Shown: positions 1-8,094, numbered from the stretch's first letter. The stretch is 15,138 bases of DNA from Planctomycetota bacterium (GCA_013202635.1 JABMRO010000625.1:1-15138), one strand, 5' to 3'. Translations and numbers: made by a program. The notes: generated by a model from the letters alone, not told the origin.

Positions 1-993
1 TAACTGTACGATTAGCGGAGGAAAGATGTCGTGCTTCTTCAATGATTCTCCAACACTATTACCTTTCTCAATAGCGTCCTGCAATTCTTTAGTAATTTCG
101 GTCATTTTGTGATTATGAGCAACATCGGAAGCCACATCCAAAGCCCTAATCGGTGAAATTCCCACAGAAGTCAACATTCCAAAGGTCCGCGTAAAATTGG
201 AAACCGTAACCATACGATTAACCTTGCCAAAAACAGGCATATTCAGCTTGAAAACGTCCCATTTGGCTCTGACCGTGGGATTTTTTAGCAGCCACCATAA
301 TGCTGCCGCTGCTGCCGCCAAAACGAAAGGTATTGCCCACCAGTAGCCCCTGAGTATAGAGCTTAAGACTACAAGTGCATGGGTGGGACCGGGCAACTTG
401 ACGTGCAACTGTTTGTATAATTTCGAGAAGATAGGCACGATAAAAGCCACAAGACATGCAACGACTGCAACGCAGACACCACCGACCACGGCCGGATAAG
501 TAAAAGCGGCTTTGACCTTCCGCTTCATATCCATCTGCTTTTCGAGATATACGGCACTCATTTCAAGAGATTCTGACAATTTTCCGCCGGACTCACCGGC
601 CTCAAGCATTCCGCAGAAAAAATCTGAGAATATGCCACGGTGGTTTCCAAACGCCTTTTCCAGGCTTGAACCGCTCTCTATCTTTTGCCTTATATCAGCG
701 ATGATATCGCCAAGGGCCGGATTTTTATTCTGCTGCTCTAATACCTCAAGCAATCTTGTAATTGACAGTCCAGCCGAATACATCTCCGCAAAATTATAGA
801 TAAAAGTAACGACTTCCGATTGCTTTATTCTTCTGCGTTTTGGTGTTACGTTTTTGTGCCGGCGCGCCTTTACGAGAACATAACCCATCTTCTCCAGTTC
901 TTGACGCAGCAGGGCAACACTATCAATGTCGTCATAGGTGCCGACGAGTGTCTGCCCGTTTCCATCTTTTGCTTTGTAGTCATATATCGTCAT
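1..993 (-). CDS. gspF: Type II secretion / type IV pilus inner-membrane platform protein GspF/PilC (partial, C-terminus cut by window edge)
   Basis: I translated the reverse strand from the ATG at 993-991 and the frame stays open to base 1, giving 331 codons without a stop. Proteins of this family are about 400 residues, so roughly the last 70, including the final membrane segment, lie outside. The N-terminus (MTIYDYKAKD) is the usual GspF start. The first F domain spans about residues 60-165 and has EAGESGGKL at 131-139. Membrane segments follow at about 165-190 and 217-236. The second F domain begins with NMPVFGKV at 251-258 and FTRTFGMLTSVGIS at 267-280. Family members sit in the inner membrane and link the assembly ATPase to the pseudopilus or pilus. 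The start codon overlaps the gspE stop by one base (TGATG), so translational coupling is likely. I cannot decide between type II secretion and type IV pilus from this protein alone. Confidence 0.93.
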   Translation of the reverse strand, partial: MTIYDYKAKDGNGQTLVGTYDDIDSVALLRQELEKMGYVLVKARRHKNVTPKRRRIKQSEVVTFIYNFAEMYSAGLSITRLLEVLEQQNKNPALGDIIADIRQKIESGSSLEKAFGNHRGIFSDFFCGMLEAGESGGKLSESLEMSAVYLEKQMDMKRKVKAAFTYPAVVGGVCVAVVACLVAFIVPIFSKLYKQLHVKLPGPTHALVVLSSILRGYWWAIPFVLAAAAAALWWLLKNPTVRAKWDVFKLNMPVFGKVNRMVTVSNFTRTFGMLTSVGISPIRALDVASDVAHNHKMTEITKELQDAIEKGNSVGESLKKHDIFPPLIVQL

Positions 994-2696
994 CACACTG
1001 CCTCGACATCTATGATTCGCATCATTTCTTCGGTTGTTGTAACACCGTTTAAGACTTCATTAACCGCGCTTTCATAAAGGATTTTCATTCCCTCCTTGAC
1101 GGCCTGTTGCTTAATTTTCTGGTCGCTGCTTTTTTCAATTATCAACTTCCTTATTTCCTGAGAAACGCTCAGTATCTCATAAATACTTTTTCGTCCGTGG
1201 TATCCGGTTTGATAGCACCCTTCGCAGCCGGTTCCCCTGTAAAGTTGTATCTTCTTATCCTGATAAGACTTATCGCCGAATAGAGACTTTAGTTCGTGCT
1301 CAGATGGCTTATAGGTTTGCCCGCACTTTGAACAGGAAGTCCTCATAAGCCTTTGGGCTACCGTTCCCAGAAGGGCTGATGCAGCGAGAAATGGCTGTAC
1401 CCCAAGGTCGGTCAAACGGGAAATTGCACCTGCAGCATCATTTGTATGTAGTGTACTTAAAACCAAATGGCCTGTCAGGGCTGCACTGACAGCTATTTCA
1501 GCGGTTTCAACATCACGAATCTCTCCAATCAGGATGATGTCCGGGTCCTGTCGTAGGATACTTCGCAGAGCCAAGGCGAAAGTCCTTCCCGCCACTGGTC
1601 TGACCTGGACCTGGGTAATGCCCTCGAGACGGTATTCAACAGGGTCCTCGACGGTAACGATATTTCTTTCGGGTGTATTGAGCAACTGAAGAATCGCATA
1701 AAGAGTCGTGGTCTTACCGCATCCGGTAGGACCGGTCAGTAAAAGCATACCATAAGGATTGTCAACTAACGTTCTGAATTTCTGATTATCTTCCGGTGAA
1801 GTAACGACCTTATCAATTGACCATTTATCTACGTCCTTATCGAGAATTCTGATTACTATCTTCTCCCCCCCAATTGCCGGCAGTGACGAGACTCTAAGGT
1901 CATAATCCTGGCCATCGCGAGAGGTACTCATATGGCCATCTTGAGGAACCCTCCGCTCAGAAATGTCCATATCCGACATAATCTTAATGTGTGAGACCAT
2001 CTCCTGTTGTGTTGACAAAGGCACGTTCACCGTAGGACGTAATGTGCCGTCTATACGGTACCTCACCCTCACGTCAGAGCTCTGTGGCTCGATGTGTATG
2101 TCACTTGCCCTGATGTCTATGGCTCCAGCTATTATAGAAGAAACCAGCTTTGCGATGGGAGAATCGTCAACTTTTACCGGTTCTTGCTCAGCATTTTCAT
2201 ATTGAGTGCTCTTGGCGGGCTCTTCTTCCATCCGCATCGAGACTATGGCCTGCTTTGTTACATTTGTTACATCGAAATGATAATGTATCGCACGTTTTAT
2301 CGCGCTGGGTGTAGCGGCGACCGGAATGATTTTATATCCGGTCTTCATCTCGATTTGATCCCGGACGGACAGATTCAAAGGAGAGCTCATCGCCACTTGC
2401 AATTGGTCATCCTGCATTTTTATCGGAATCATGTTGTGTCGGCTGGCCATCTCATAAGAAACCAGGTGGGCAGCCATTGGCTCAACCATCTCAGTTGCAA
2501 GATTTACAAACTCTATTTTGTTAGTGCCCGCAACAACCTTTGTTAACTGCTCTTCGTCAAGAAGATTTCCTTTTTTTATTATACTTATCAGGCTTTGGCC
2601 TGTTTTTTGGTGCTCATCGACCACAGACTGAAGAGTTTTCTCATCGAGAATCTTCTCTTCCGTAATGAATGAAATTAATGGGTCTTTCTCTTCCAT
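993..2696 (-). CDS. gspE: GspE/PilB-type assembly ATPase of a type II secretion or type IV pilus system
   Basis: This is a hexameric AAA+-like ATPase that powers pseudopilus or pilus assembly at the inner membrane. From the start used here it has 567 residues. An N-terminal MshEN-type regulatory domain covers about residues 1-140. The ATPase core has Walker A GPTGCGKT (about 322-329), the Walker B/Asp box DIILIGEIRD (about 386-395) and a His box with TLHTND. A zinc-binding four-cysteine module (CSKC at 455-458, CEGC at 491-494) is typical of GspE and PilB and absent from PilT retraction ATPases. The frame extends upstream to an ATG at 2774, but those 26 residues do not look like family sequence, so I chose MEEKDPL at 2696. 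Neither start has a clear ribosome binding site. The stop overlaps the gspF start. Confidence 0.93.
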   Translation of the reverse strand: MEEKDPLISFITEEKILDEKTLQSVVDEHQKTGQSLISIIKKGNLLDEEQLTKVVAGTNKIEFVNLATEMVEPMAAHLVSYEMASRHNMIPIKMQDDQLQVAMSSPLNLSVRDQIEMKTGYKIIPVAATPSAIKRAIHYHFDVTNVTKQAIVSMRMEEEPAKSTQYENAEQEPVKVDDSPIAKLVSSIIAGAIDIRASDIHIEPQSSDVRVRYRIDGTLRPTVNVPLSTQQEMVSHIKIMSDMDISERRVPQDGHMSTSRDGQDYDLRVSSLPAIGGEKIVIRILDKDVDKWSIDKVVTSPEDNQKFRTLVDNPYGMLLLTGPTGCGKTTTLYAILQLLNTPERNIVTVEDPVEYRLEGITQVQVRPVAGRTFALALRSILRQDPDIILIGEIRDVETAEIAVSAALTGHLVLSTLHTNDAAGAISRLTDLGVQPFLAASALLGTVAQRLMRTSCSKCGQTYKPSEHELKSLFGDKSYQDKKIQLYRGTGCEGCYQTGYHGRKSIYEILSVSQEIRKLIIEKSSDQKIKQQAVKEGMKILYESAVNEVLNGVTTTEEMMRIIDVEAV

Positions 2697-3101
2697 AATA
2701 ATTCGTATCCATAAAAAACCTCTGGACTGACTCACACCAAGTATCGGCACTGTCTTATAACGACTTAAAGACAAACACCATCTAAAGCAATCTTATCGCG
2801 ACGCCTCATAGCCGAAAGGCCGATAATAGCCCCACAATGCAAACTTATCGCATCGTTGGTTGTCAAAGCTCGTAGAACCCGTAATGTGATGTGAGCCCTA
2901 TACGGCTCTGTTGCGACTCTGAGCACGCTTAAGTTTTTAACCTTGTTAATTTTTGTATGTTCTTGTTAGATACAGGCTTATCTGCCGATATATTTTCAAC
3001 ATTTCAATAATGCGTCCCTTATTATTTGACGATGATTTATATCGTTGTGCCCGTAACATAGGCTGTAACTGTATAAATTTTAGCACGGTGGGAGATTCCC
3101 G
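2697..3101. other. Divergent intergenic region between gspE and the CHASE4 kinase gene
   Basis: This spacer must hold the promoters for both the leftward secretion genes and the rightward kinase operon, but I see no convincing -35/-10 pair for either. A lone TATAAA lies at 3072-3077, and a TTGACA on the reverse strand (near 2860) lacks a good -10. It does contain two 17-bp direct repeats (listed separately). There are also small inverted repeats: TGTCTT/AAGACA at 2751-2773, GAGCC/GGCTC at 2893-2908 and ACGAT/ATCGT at 3029-3045. The ribosome binding site of the kinase gene (GGGAG, 3090-3094) lies in a short GGGA/TCCC inverted repeat at 3090-3100, which could mildly hide it. Confidence 0.6.
2787..2855 (-). 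repeat. Pair of 17-bp direct repeats upstream of gspE, possible operator
   Basis: The copies at 2787-2803 (GCAATCTTATCGCGACG) and 2839-2855 (GCAAACTTATCGCATCG) match at 14 of 17 positions and share the core CTTATCGC. Their starts are exactly 52 bp apart, close to five helical turns, so a protein bound at both would sit on the same DNA face. They lie about 90-160 bases upstream of the gspE start. A regulatory site is an inference; no known consensus was recognised. Confidence 0.4.
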
Positions 3102-4982
3102 ATGTCCCTACAAGTGAAAATACTGATTATCGTATTGGCTGTCGTCAGCTTGTATGCAGCTTTGGATTATACATGCCAGCGTTTTTTGGTTTTACCAAGT
3201 TTCGTTGCGATGGAGCACAATGAAGCTCAAAACAAAATGAGGCGCTGTATCGGAATGATTCGGAGAGAGATTTCCGACCTCAACAAGCTCACCAAAAACT
3301 GGGCAGCATCAGACCAGACGTATCAATCCGTTGAAGACCGAAATAGCCGCGATAGCAGCACCAATCTGGGCGTCGAGTCTCTTACGAAAAATAACCTCAA
3401 CCTCATTTACATCTGTGATATCAGAGGCAATGTAGTCTGGGGAGAAATTCGTGATATTGAAACAAATGAAGCAATACAACTCAAGGAATTACCCGGCGGA
3501 CGTTGGTCCCAAACACACCCCCTGCTTGGCCACAAAACCGTACAAAGTTACACCACAGGTATCTTTCTGACAGAGCGAGGACCGATGCTGATTGCCTCAA
3601 GGCCAATTATCACAAGCAGAAATGAGGGCCCGATCCGTGGCACCTTCATTACGGGTAGATTTCTTGATGATAGTGTTCTCGAAGAGGTCACTGCTCATGT
3701 GCCGGTTGACCTCAAACTATGGACTATTGCCGACGACTTTGTTCCGGCAGAGGATAGGGAAGCGCTTAACCATCTCAAAGCAGAATCTCAGTTTCATATC
3801 CGCCAGGCTCGCGACAACTTACTACACGTATACACGCTCTTTTCTGACATCCAGGAAGTTCCTGCACTTCTAATGAGGGCGGACATACCTCAAGACATCA
3901 GAACAAAAGGTGTTGCAAGGCTTATCCGGTCTAGTTTTCTTTCAAATCTTACCGCAGGATTGTCCGTGATGCTCGTTTTGTTGCTGCTGCTTCGACAAAC
4001 AGTAGTTACTCCAGTAAGGAAGTTGACAAGCCATGTCGTAGCAATTGGCAAGGCCAGGGATATGTCTGCACGAGTTTCTATGCAACGTAGCGATGAAATC
4101 GGTGTTCTGGCACAAGAGTTTAACTGTATGGTCGAACAACTGAGCCAAGCTCGAGAGAAACTATTGGAGCAGTCTTTCTCTTTGGGCAAGGCCGAAATGG
4201 CCTCCAAGGTCTTAGATGAGACTCGAAAGCGGGCGGCAGAACTGGAGGAGGCTTATAAAAAGTTAGAAAACGCCAATCAGGAACTAAAGGATTTCGCGCA
4301 TATAGTCTCACACGATTTGAAGGCGCCGCTGCGCGGGATTAAGATCATATCCGATTGGATATTAACGGATTATGCAGACAAGTTTGATGAGGACGGCAGA
4401 GAGCAAATGAATTCGCTTTCGAGCCGAGTGGAGTGGATGTATAAACTGATTGAGGGTGTGCTTGAATATTCAAGAGTTGGACGCGTAAAAGAAGAACGAG
4501 TTGAGGTGGATCTAAATAAAGTTGTTCCGGAAATTATCGATGTGGTTGCTGCGCCGGAAAATATCGTGATTACTTTAGAAAGCGAACTGCCAGTAATCGA
4601 GTGTGAGAAAACACGTATTACCCAGGTGTTCGAGAACCTGCTGAGCAACGCCATCAAATATATGGACAAGCCACAAGGTCAAATAAAAATTGGATGTGTG
4701 GAGGAAGATGGTTTCTGGAAGTTTAGTGTCGCTGATAATGGGCATGGAATTGAAGAAAGACATTTTGAAAGGATTTTTCAGATTTTTCAGACAGTGGAAC
4801 AGCACGACAAGTTTGAAAGCACAGGCGTTGGACTTACGGTGATAAAGAAAATTGTTGAGTTATATGATGGTAAAATTTGGGTCGAATCAAAAGTCGGCGA
4901 AGGAAGCACATTCTTCTTTACATTGCCAAAGCAGGAAATGAGGGCTAAAAATGTACAACTCGAAGCCAGTATTACTTGTTGA
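3102..4982 (+). CDS. CHASE4-HAMP membrane sensor histidine kinase
   Basis: This 626-residue inner-membrane kinase has a first membrane segment at about residues 5-25. An extracytoplasmic sensor at about 40-250 includes LTKNWAASDQTY, a typical CHASE4 signature. A second membrane segment lies at about 277-298, then a HAMP linker (VVTPVRKL onward, about 299-350) and a coiled coil at about 350-393. The HisKA domain has FAHIVSHDLKAPLRGI with the phospho-acceptor at His404. The HATPase domain shows NLLSNAIKY (N box), DNGHGI (G1) and TGVGLTVIKK (G2), so it looks catalytically intact. The dimerisation motif resembles the phytochrome-like kinases that pair with stand-alone Rcp-type receivers, and such a gene overlaps its 3' end by 32 bases. 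The ligand is unknown. The ribosome binding site is GGGAG, seven bases before the ATG. Confidence 0.9.
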   Translation: MSLQVKILIIVLAVVSLYAALDYTCQRFLVLPSFVAMEHNEAQNKMRRCIGMIRREISDLNKLTKNWAASDQTYQSVEDRNSRDSSTNLGVESLTKNNLNLIYICDIRGNVVWGEIRDIETNEAIQLKELPGGRWSQTHPLLGHKTVQSYTTGIFLTERGPMLIASRPIITSRNEGPIRGTFITGRFLDDSVLEEVTAHVPVDLKLWTIADDFVPAEDREALNHLKAESQFHIRQARDNLLHVYTLFSDIQEVPALLMRADIPQDIRTKGVARLIRSSFLSNLTAGLSVMLVLLLLLRQTVVTPVRKLTSHVVAIGKARDMSARVSMQRSDEIGVLAQEFNCMVEQLSQAREKLLEQSFSLGKAEMASKVLDETRKRAAELEEAYKKLENANQELKDFAHIVSHDLKAPLRGIKIISDWILTDYADKFDEDGREQMNSLSSRVEWMYKLIEGVLEYSRVGRVKEERVEVDLNKVVPEIIDVVAAPENIVITLESELPVIECEKTRITQVFENLLSNAIKYMDKPQGQIKIGCVEEDGFWKFSVADNGHGIEERHFERIFQIFQTVEQHDKFESTGVGLTVIKKIVELYDGKIWVESKVGEGSTFFFTLPKQEMRAKNVQLEASITC

Positions 4983-5364
4983 AGATGATGATGTGGACGT
5001 GATAGCCGTGCAACGTGCATTCAAAGACCTGGAGATTACAAACCAATTGGTCAACACGGCCAATGGTGAAGAAGCATTGGAGTATCTAAAAGGCGAGAAT
5101 AATAAAAAGCCGTGCGTTATCCTTCTGGATTTAAATATGCCCAGGATGAACGGCTTCGAATTTCTGGAAATCGTAAAAACAGACGAGGCCTTGAAAAAGA
5201 TTCCTGTTGTAGTGCTGACCACTTCCACAGCAGAGCAGGATATAGCCAAAAGTTCTGAGCTTGGGGTTGCTGGTTACATGGTCAAGTCCGTTGATTATAA
5301 AGAGTTTATGGAGACAATCAGGACAATCGACTTGTATTTGAGTTCAAGTGAATTATCAGAGTGA
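4951..5364 (+). CDS. Stand-alone Rcp1/CheY-like response regulator receiver
   Basis: This 137-residue protein is a single receiver domain with no output domain. It starts KPVLLVEDDDVD, which carries the acidic metal-binding residues. The phosphorylation site is Asp60 in ILLDLNMPRMNG, the conserved Thr lies in VVVLTTS, and the conserved Lys is Lys112 in YMVKSVDY. The extended segment EYLKGE before the Asp strand is typical of the Rcp1 branch that partners phytochrome-type kinases. It overlaps the upstream kinase gene by 32 bases in another frame and has its own ribosome binding site (GAGGGC, about six bases before the ATG). It probably takes phosphate from the CHASE4 kinase and passes the signal by protein contact, perhaps to the kinase encoded next; the partner is an inference. 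Confidence 0.9.
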   Translation: MYNSKPVLLVEDDDVDVIAVQRAFKDLEITNQLVNTANGEEALEYLKGENNKKPCVILLDLNMPRMNGFEFLEIVKTDEALKKIPVVVLTTSTAEQDIAKSSELGVAGYMVKSVDYKEFMETIRTIDLYLSSSELSE

Positions 5365-5374
5365 TGGTAAGTTT

Positions 5375-7327
5375 ATGGAAGACACAAGGTATAAAATTTT
5401 GCTGATTGAAGACGACAAGATTGACCAGATGGCTTTTGAGCTGTTTGTAGAAAATGAAAAGCTTCTGTATGATTGCACAATAGCAACGTCCGTTTCAGAG
5501 GCTCAAGGTATATTGGCTTCTGAACAGTTTGATACCATAGTTTCTGATTACTCACTTGGTGACGGCACAGCACTTAATATACTGGATTCGGTAAAGGATA
5601 CCCCAATTATAGTTATTACCGGGATTGGTGACGAAGAAGTGGCTATCAAAGCCTGGAGGGGGGGCGCTTATGATTATCTTACAAAAGACATCGAACGAAA
5701 TTATCTTAAAGTTATTCCAGTAACAATCGAAAAAGCTATCAAGCACAAGAAAATGGAGGAAGCAATTGAAAAGAAGCAAAAGAATCTGGAGACAATATTT
5801 GATGCTGCACCCGGTGGTATGCTGTTAACCGATGAGAATATGGTAGTCACTCGCGCCAACAATACTATCAAGCAATTGGTTCATAGAGAATATCCGCAAA
5901 TTATTAATCAGCAAATCGGTAGTGCTCTTGGTTGCATCAACAGCACTCGCAATGAGAAAGGGTGCGGATATAGCCCGGCTTGCTCAGAATGTCTGCTCCA
6001 AAAAGCCTTAAAAAATGTGTTGGATTCGGGAGAACCTGTTCACGATGTTGAAATACATCCTGAGCTTAACGTTGGTGAGAAAAGGATTACGCCTTGGCTC
6101 CGTGTGAGTGCTAAACCGGTAATTATAGATGATCGCAAGCATGTGATTATTACACTCGACGACATCACTGAGCATAAGAAGATGGAGCGCGAGCGCCAAT
6201 TAGCGGAAGAGAAGTACCGTATGATTTTCGAAAATTCGGCGGTTGCTATCACGGTGGTGGACAAGCAGGAGCGGGTCATTTCCTGGAACAAGTTTACGGA
6301 GGATCTTCTGGGTATGGACAGAGAAGACCTGCACCTCAGGCCGGTGAGCAAGCTTTATCCTCCCGGGGAGTGGAAAAAGATAAGAGATCACAATATTAGA
6401 CAAAAAGGAGTGCAGCAGCACTTAGAAACCACGATGGTTAAAAAAGATGGCAGCATAATCGAGGTGGATATTTCGCTAAGTGTTTTGAAAGATCCCGAAG
6501 GCAAAACAACAGGTTCGATAGGCATCATTAGGGATATTACAGAGCGCAGGAAGGCAGAAGAGGCAGTCATAGAGACATTGGAGATAAAATCACAGTTTAT
6601 ATCTACGGTTTCACACGAGTTGCGGACACCACTGGCCGCTATGAAAGAGGGAATTGCTATTGTCCTGGATGGAGTAGCCGGCCGGCTTAATAGAAAACAA
6701 AAGAAATTCCTCGGCATCGCAAAAAGGAATGTCGATAGGCTCGAGGCCATGATTAATGATGTTTTGGATTTTCAAAGACTTGAAGCAGGCAGGATGAAGC
6801 TGGATATACATAGTAATGATATTAAGGAAGTTGCCTTAGAAGTCCACGAGATAATAGCTTTTTACGCAAAGAAAAACGAAGTAGAGCTGTCGTTTGAGCC
6901 TGCCAAGGACCTGCCCAAAGCAAAATTTGACCGTGCTCAAATTATTCTGGTTTTAACAAACCTGATTAGTAACGCCGTCAAATTCACGCCTGAAAAAGGC
7001 AGAGTATCTGTTGGTATTCAGCACCTGAATGAAGAATTGATTATAACCGTCAGCGATACAGGCATGGGGATACCTAAGGAGGCGCTTCCGAAGATATTTG
7101 GGCGTTTTTACCGTGTGAAGCGACAAGGCAAACAGATTCAGGGTACGGGCTTAGGACTTGCTATTGTTCACAAAATCGTGATGATGCACGGCGGCAGGAT
7201 TGATGTTGAAAGTGAGGTGGACAGAGGAACAACATTTACTGTGTTTCTGCCTTTAGAGCCCAAATTTTTGCCGGATGTGCCGTCTGAAAAAAGGGACGAA
7301 GTTCTGGAAAATACCGTTGCTAATTAA
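5375..7327 (+). CDS. REC-PAS-PAS histidine kinase with a four-cysteine PAS domain
   Basis: The 650-residue protein has no membrane segment and should be cytoplasmic. A receiver at about residues 5-120 starts KILLIEDDKID and has the phospho-acceptor Asp58 in VSDYSLGDG. A first PAS at about 140-270 contains Cys187, Cys197, Cys203 and Cys206 (CX9CX5CX2C). A second PAS at about 285-395 ends with the common linker IRDITERRKAEEA. HisKA has FISTVSHELRTPL with His414. HATPase has NLISNAVKF, DTGMGIPKE and GTGLGLAIVHK. An N-terminal receiver on a kinase suggests it is switched by phosphate from elsewhere, probably the CHASE4 kinase upstream. A GTG at 5348 in the same frame would add nine residues and overlap the preceding gene by 17 bases; I prefer the ATG, but neither has a strong ribosome binding site. 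No output regulator is encoded nearby. Confidence 0.9.
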   Translation: MEDTRYKILLIEDDKIDQMAFELFVENEKLLYDCTIATSVSEAQGILASEQFDTIVSDYSLGDGTALNILDSVKDTPIIVITGIGDEEVAIKAWRGGAYDYLTKDIERNYLKVIPVTIEKAIKHKKMEEAIEKKQKNLETIFDAAPGGMLLTDENMVVTRANNTIKQLVHREYPQIINQQIGSALGCINSTRNEKGCGYSPACSECLLQKALKNVLDSGEPVHDVEIHPELNVGEKRITPWLRVSAKPVIIDDRKHVIITLDDITEHKKMERERQLAEEKYRMIFENSAVAITVVDKQERVISWNKFTEDLLGMDREDLHLRPVSKLYPPGEWKKIRDHNIRQKGVQQHLETTMVKKDGSIIEVDISLSVLKDPEGKTTGSIGIIRDITERRKAEEAVIETLEIKSQFISTVSHELRTPLAAMKEGIAIVLDGVAGRLNRKQKKFLGIAKRNVDRLEAMINDVLDFQRLEAGRMKLDIHSNDIKEVALEVHEIIAFYAKKNEVELSFEPAKDLPKAKFDRAQIILVLTNLISNAVKFTPEKGRVSVGIQHLNEELIITVSDTGMGIPKEALPKIFGRFYRVKRQGKQIQGTGLGLAIVHKIVMMHGGRIDVESEVDRGTTFTVFLPLEPKFLPDVPSEKRDEVLENTVAN

Positions 7328-7430
7328 TTAAACTTGTACAAACCAGCAATATTATCGTCCGAGTCGTCCATGTTCTCCAATTAGTCATCCTCATCACACT
7401 GCTCACAGTGGCCTCGCTCGCTCATGTGCC

Positions 7431-7456
7431 GACCTGGAGATAAATCCAGGTCTTTT
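7431..7456 (+). terminator. Intrinsic terminator of the signalling operon
   Basis: GACCTGGA (7431-7438) and TCCAGGTC (7445-7452) form a perfect 8-bp stem with loop GATAAA, followed directly by TTTT. It lies about 100 bases after the stop codon of the last kinase gene, with no gene between. Confidence 0.8.
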
Positions 7457-7978
7457 ATGCGCCGGCGGCAGAATTTGGGCTTCATATCGGGGCTTGATGG
7501 TGCGTAGTGAGTGGCCGGTCAACTTAAACACGGAACACTGGGTATCGGCTTAAAAAAGCTGCGTAGTTTACGAACTCGTCTCGGTTTTCATGTTGGGTTA
7601 ACACATGGAAAGTCCCTCAAAACTTCGAACATTGATGCACAACTCTTTCATTTTGATTGAGTTTCATATGTCCGAGGGCTTTTGTTCACTGACACATACC
7701 TGAATATTCTCTTTTCAAAGAGCAATTATTGGAATTACGCTGTTTTTCAGTGGTCCGATGCCCGCTTGACAAGCGCAACTGGCCGGACACTCAAGTATTG
7801 AGACCACGATGAAGTATTATGTGGGAATAAGAGAGTCTATGATTGGCCGTGCCAGAGAGGCAAGTTCTGCTGCATTAGGCGGCAATTTCATTGCAACAGG
7901 CCCAAAACCACGAAAAGAGCGACGGCACAGGTGTTGTTGCTGCCCTACAAACCCTTATATCTGCAAGTGTTATAAAAA
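7457..7978. other. Gene-poor spacer between the signalling operon and tRNA-Pro
   Basis: I see no protein gene here. A 62-codon frame at 7809-7997 runs across the tRNA and has no ribosome binding site or family features. The stretch is rich in small hairpins. One group at 7614-7683 has CCCTC paired with GAGGG around an inner AACTC/GAGTT stem, followed by CTTTTG; it could be a weak terminator or a small RNA. Another group at 7750-7807 is described separately. Confidence 0.5.
7750..7807. other. Possible three-way-junction structure
   Basis: An outer stem GTGGT (7750-7754) / ACCAC (7803-7807) encloses two perfect 5-bp hairpins: CGCTT-GAC-AAGCG at 7763-7775 and CTCAA-GTA-TTGAG at 7790-7802. The second abuts the closing stem with no gap. 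An alternative pairing GTCCG/CGGAC exists within the same bases. Each stem is short enough to arise by chance, and no known RNA family was recognised. Confidence 0.3.
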
Positions 7979-8053
7979 TCGGGGCGACAGGACTTGAACC
8001 TGCGACCTCATGACCCCCAGTCATGCGCGCTAGCCAAACTGCGCCACGCCCCG
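7979..8053 (-). tRNA. tRNA-Pro, anticodon GGG
   Basis: The reverse strand folds into a complete cloverleaf of 75 bases. It has a 7-bp acceptor stem CGGGGCG/CGCCCCG with discriminator A, and a D arm GCGC/GCGC around AGTTTGGCTA. The anticodon stem CATGA/TCATG holds loop CTGGGGG, and the T arm GCAGG/CCTGT holds TTCAAGT. The anticodon is GGG, which reads CCC and CCT. CCA is not encoded. Five T residues follow the 3' end on the transcribed strand and probably stop transcription. Confidence 0.96.
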
Positions 8054-8066
8054 AATAGATAACAAT

Positions 8067-8094
8067 ATTGTAATACAAAAAAATCATAACACAA
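8067..8094 (-). promoter_or_regulatory. Candidate promoter of the tRNA-Pro gene
   Basis: On the reverse strand, TTGTGT (8094-8089) and TACAAT (8072-8067) are 16 bases apart. The -10 ends 13 bases before the mature tRNA 5' end, which fits a short precursor leader. The match to the sigma70 consensus is fair, not perfect. Confidence 0.45.

Noticed and set aside
218..1052. Several frames of 70-95 codons over the gspF region
   Set aside because: They are out-of-frame or antisense readings of the gspF coding sequence, which is continuous from 993 to the window edge.
2697..2774. The 26-residue N-terminal extension of gspE
   Set aside because: It does not resemble the start of GspE/PilB proteins. 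The in-frame ATG at 2696 opens a normal N-terminal domain.
2810..2860. GCC-GAAA-GGC hairpin considered as part of a cyclic-di-GMP riboswitch
   Set aside because: The conserved GGGACGCAAAGCC-type core and second stem are missing, the paired stem is only 3 bp, and the distance to the kinase gene is large.
7809..7997. A 62-codon frame with a CCCC run (KERRHRCCCCPTNP)
   Set aside because: It overlaps the tRNA-Pro gene on the opposite strand, has no ribosome binding site and no family features. The cysteines come from spacer sequence.
7979..8053. tRNA-Pro as an integration site for a mobile element
   Set aside because: No integrase gene, no repeat of the tRNA 3' end elsewhere in the window and no phage or plasmid genes were found.
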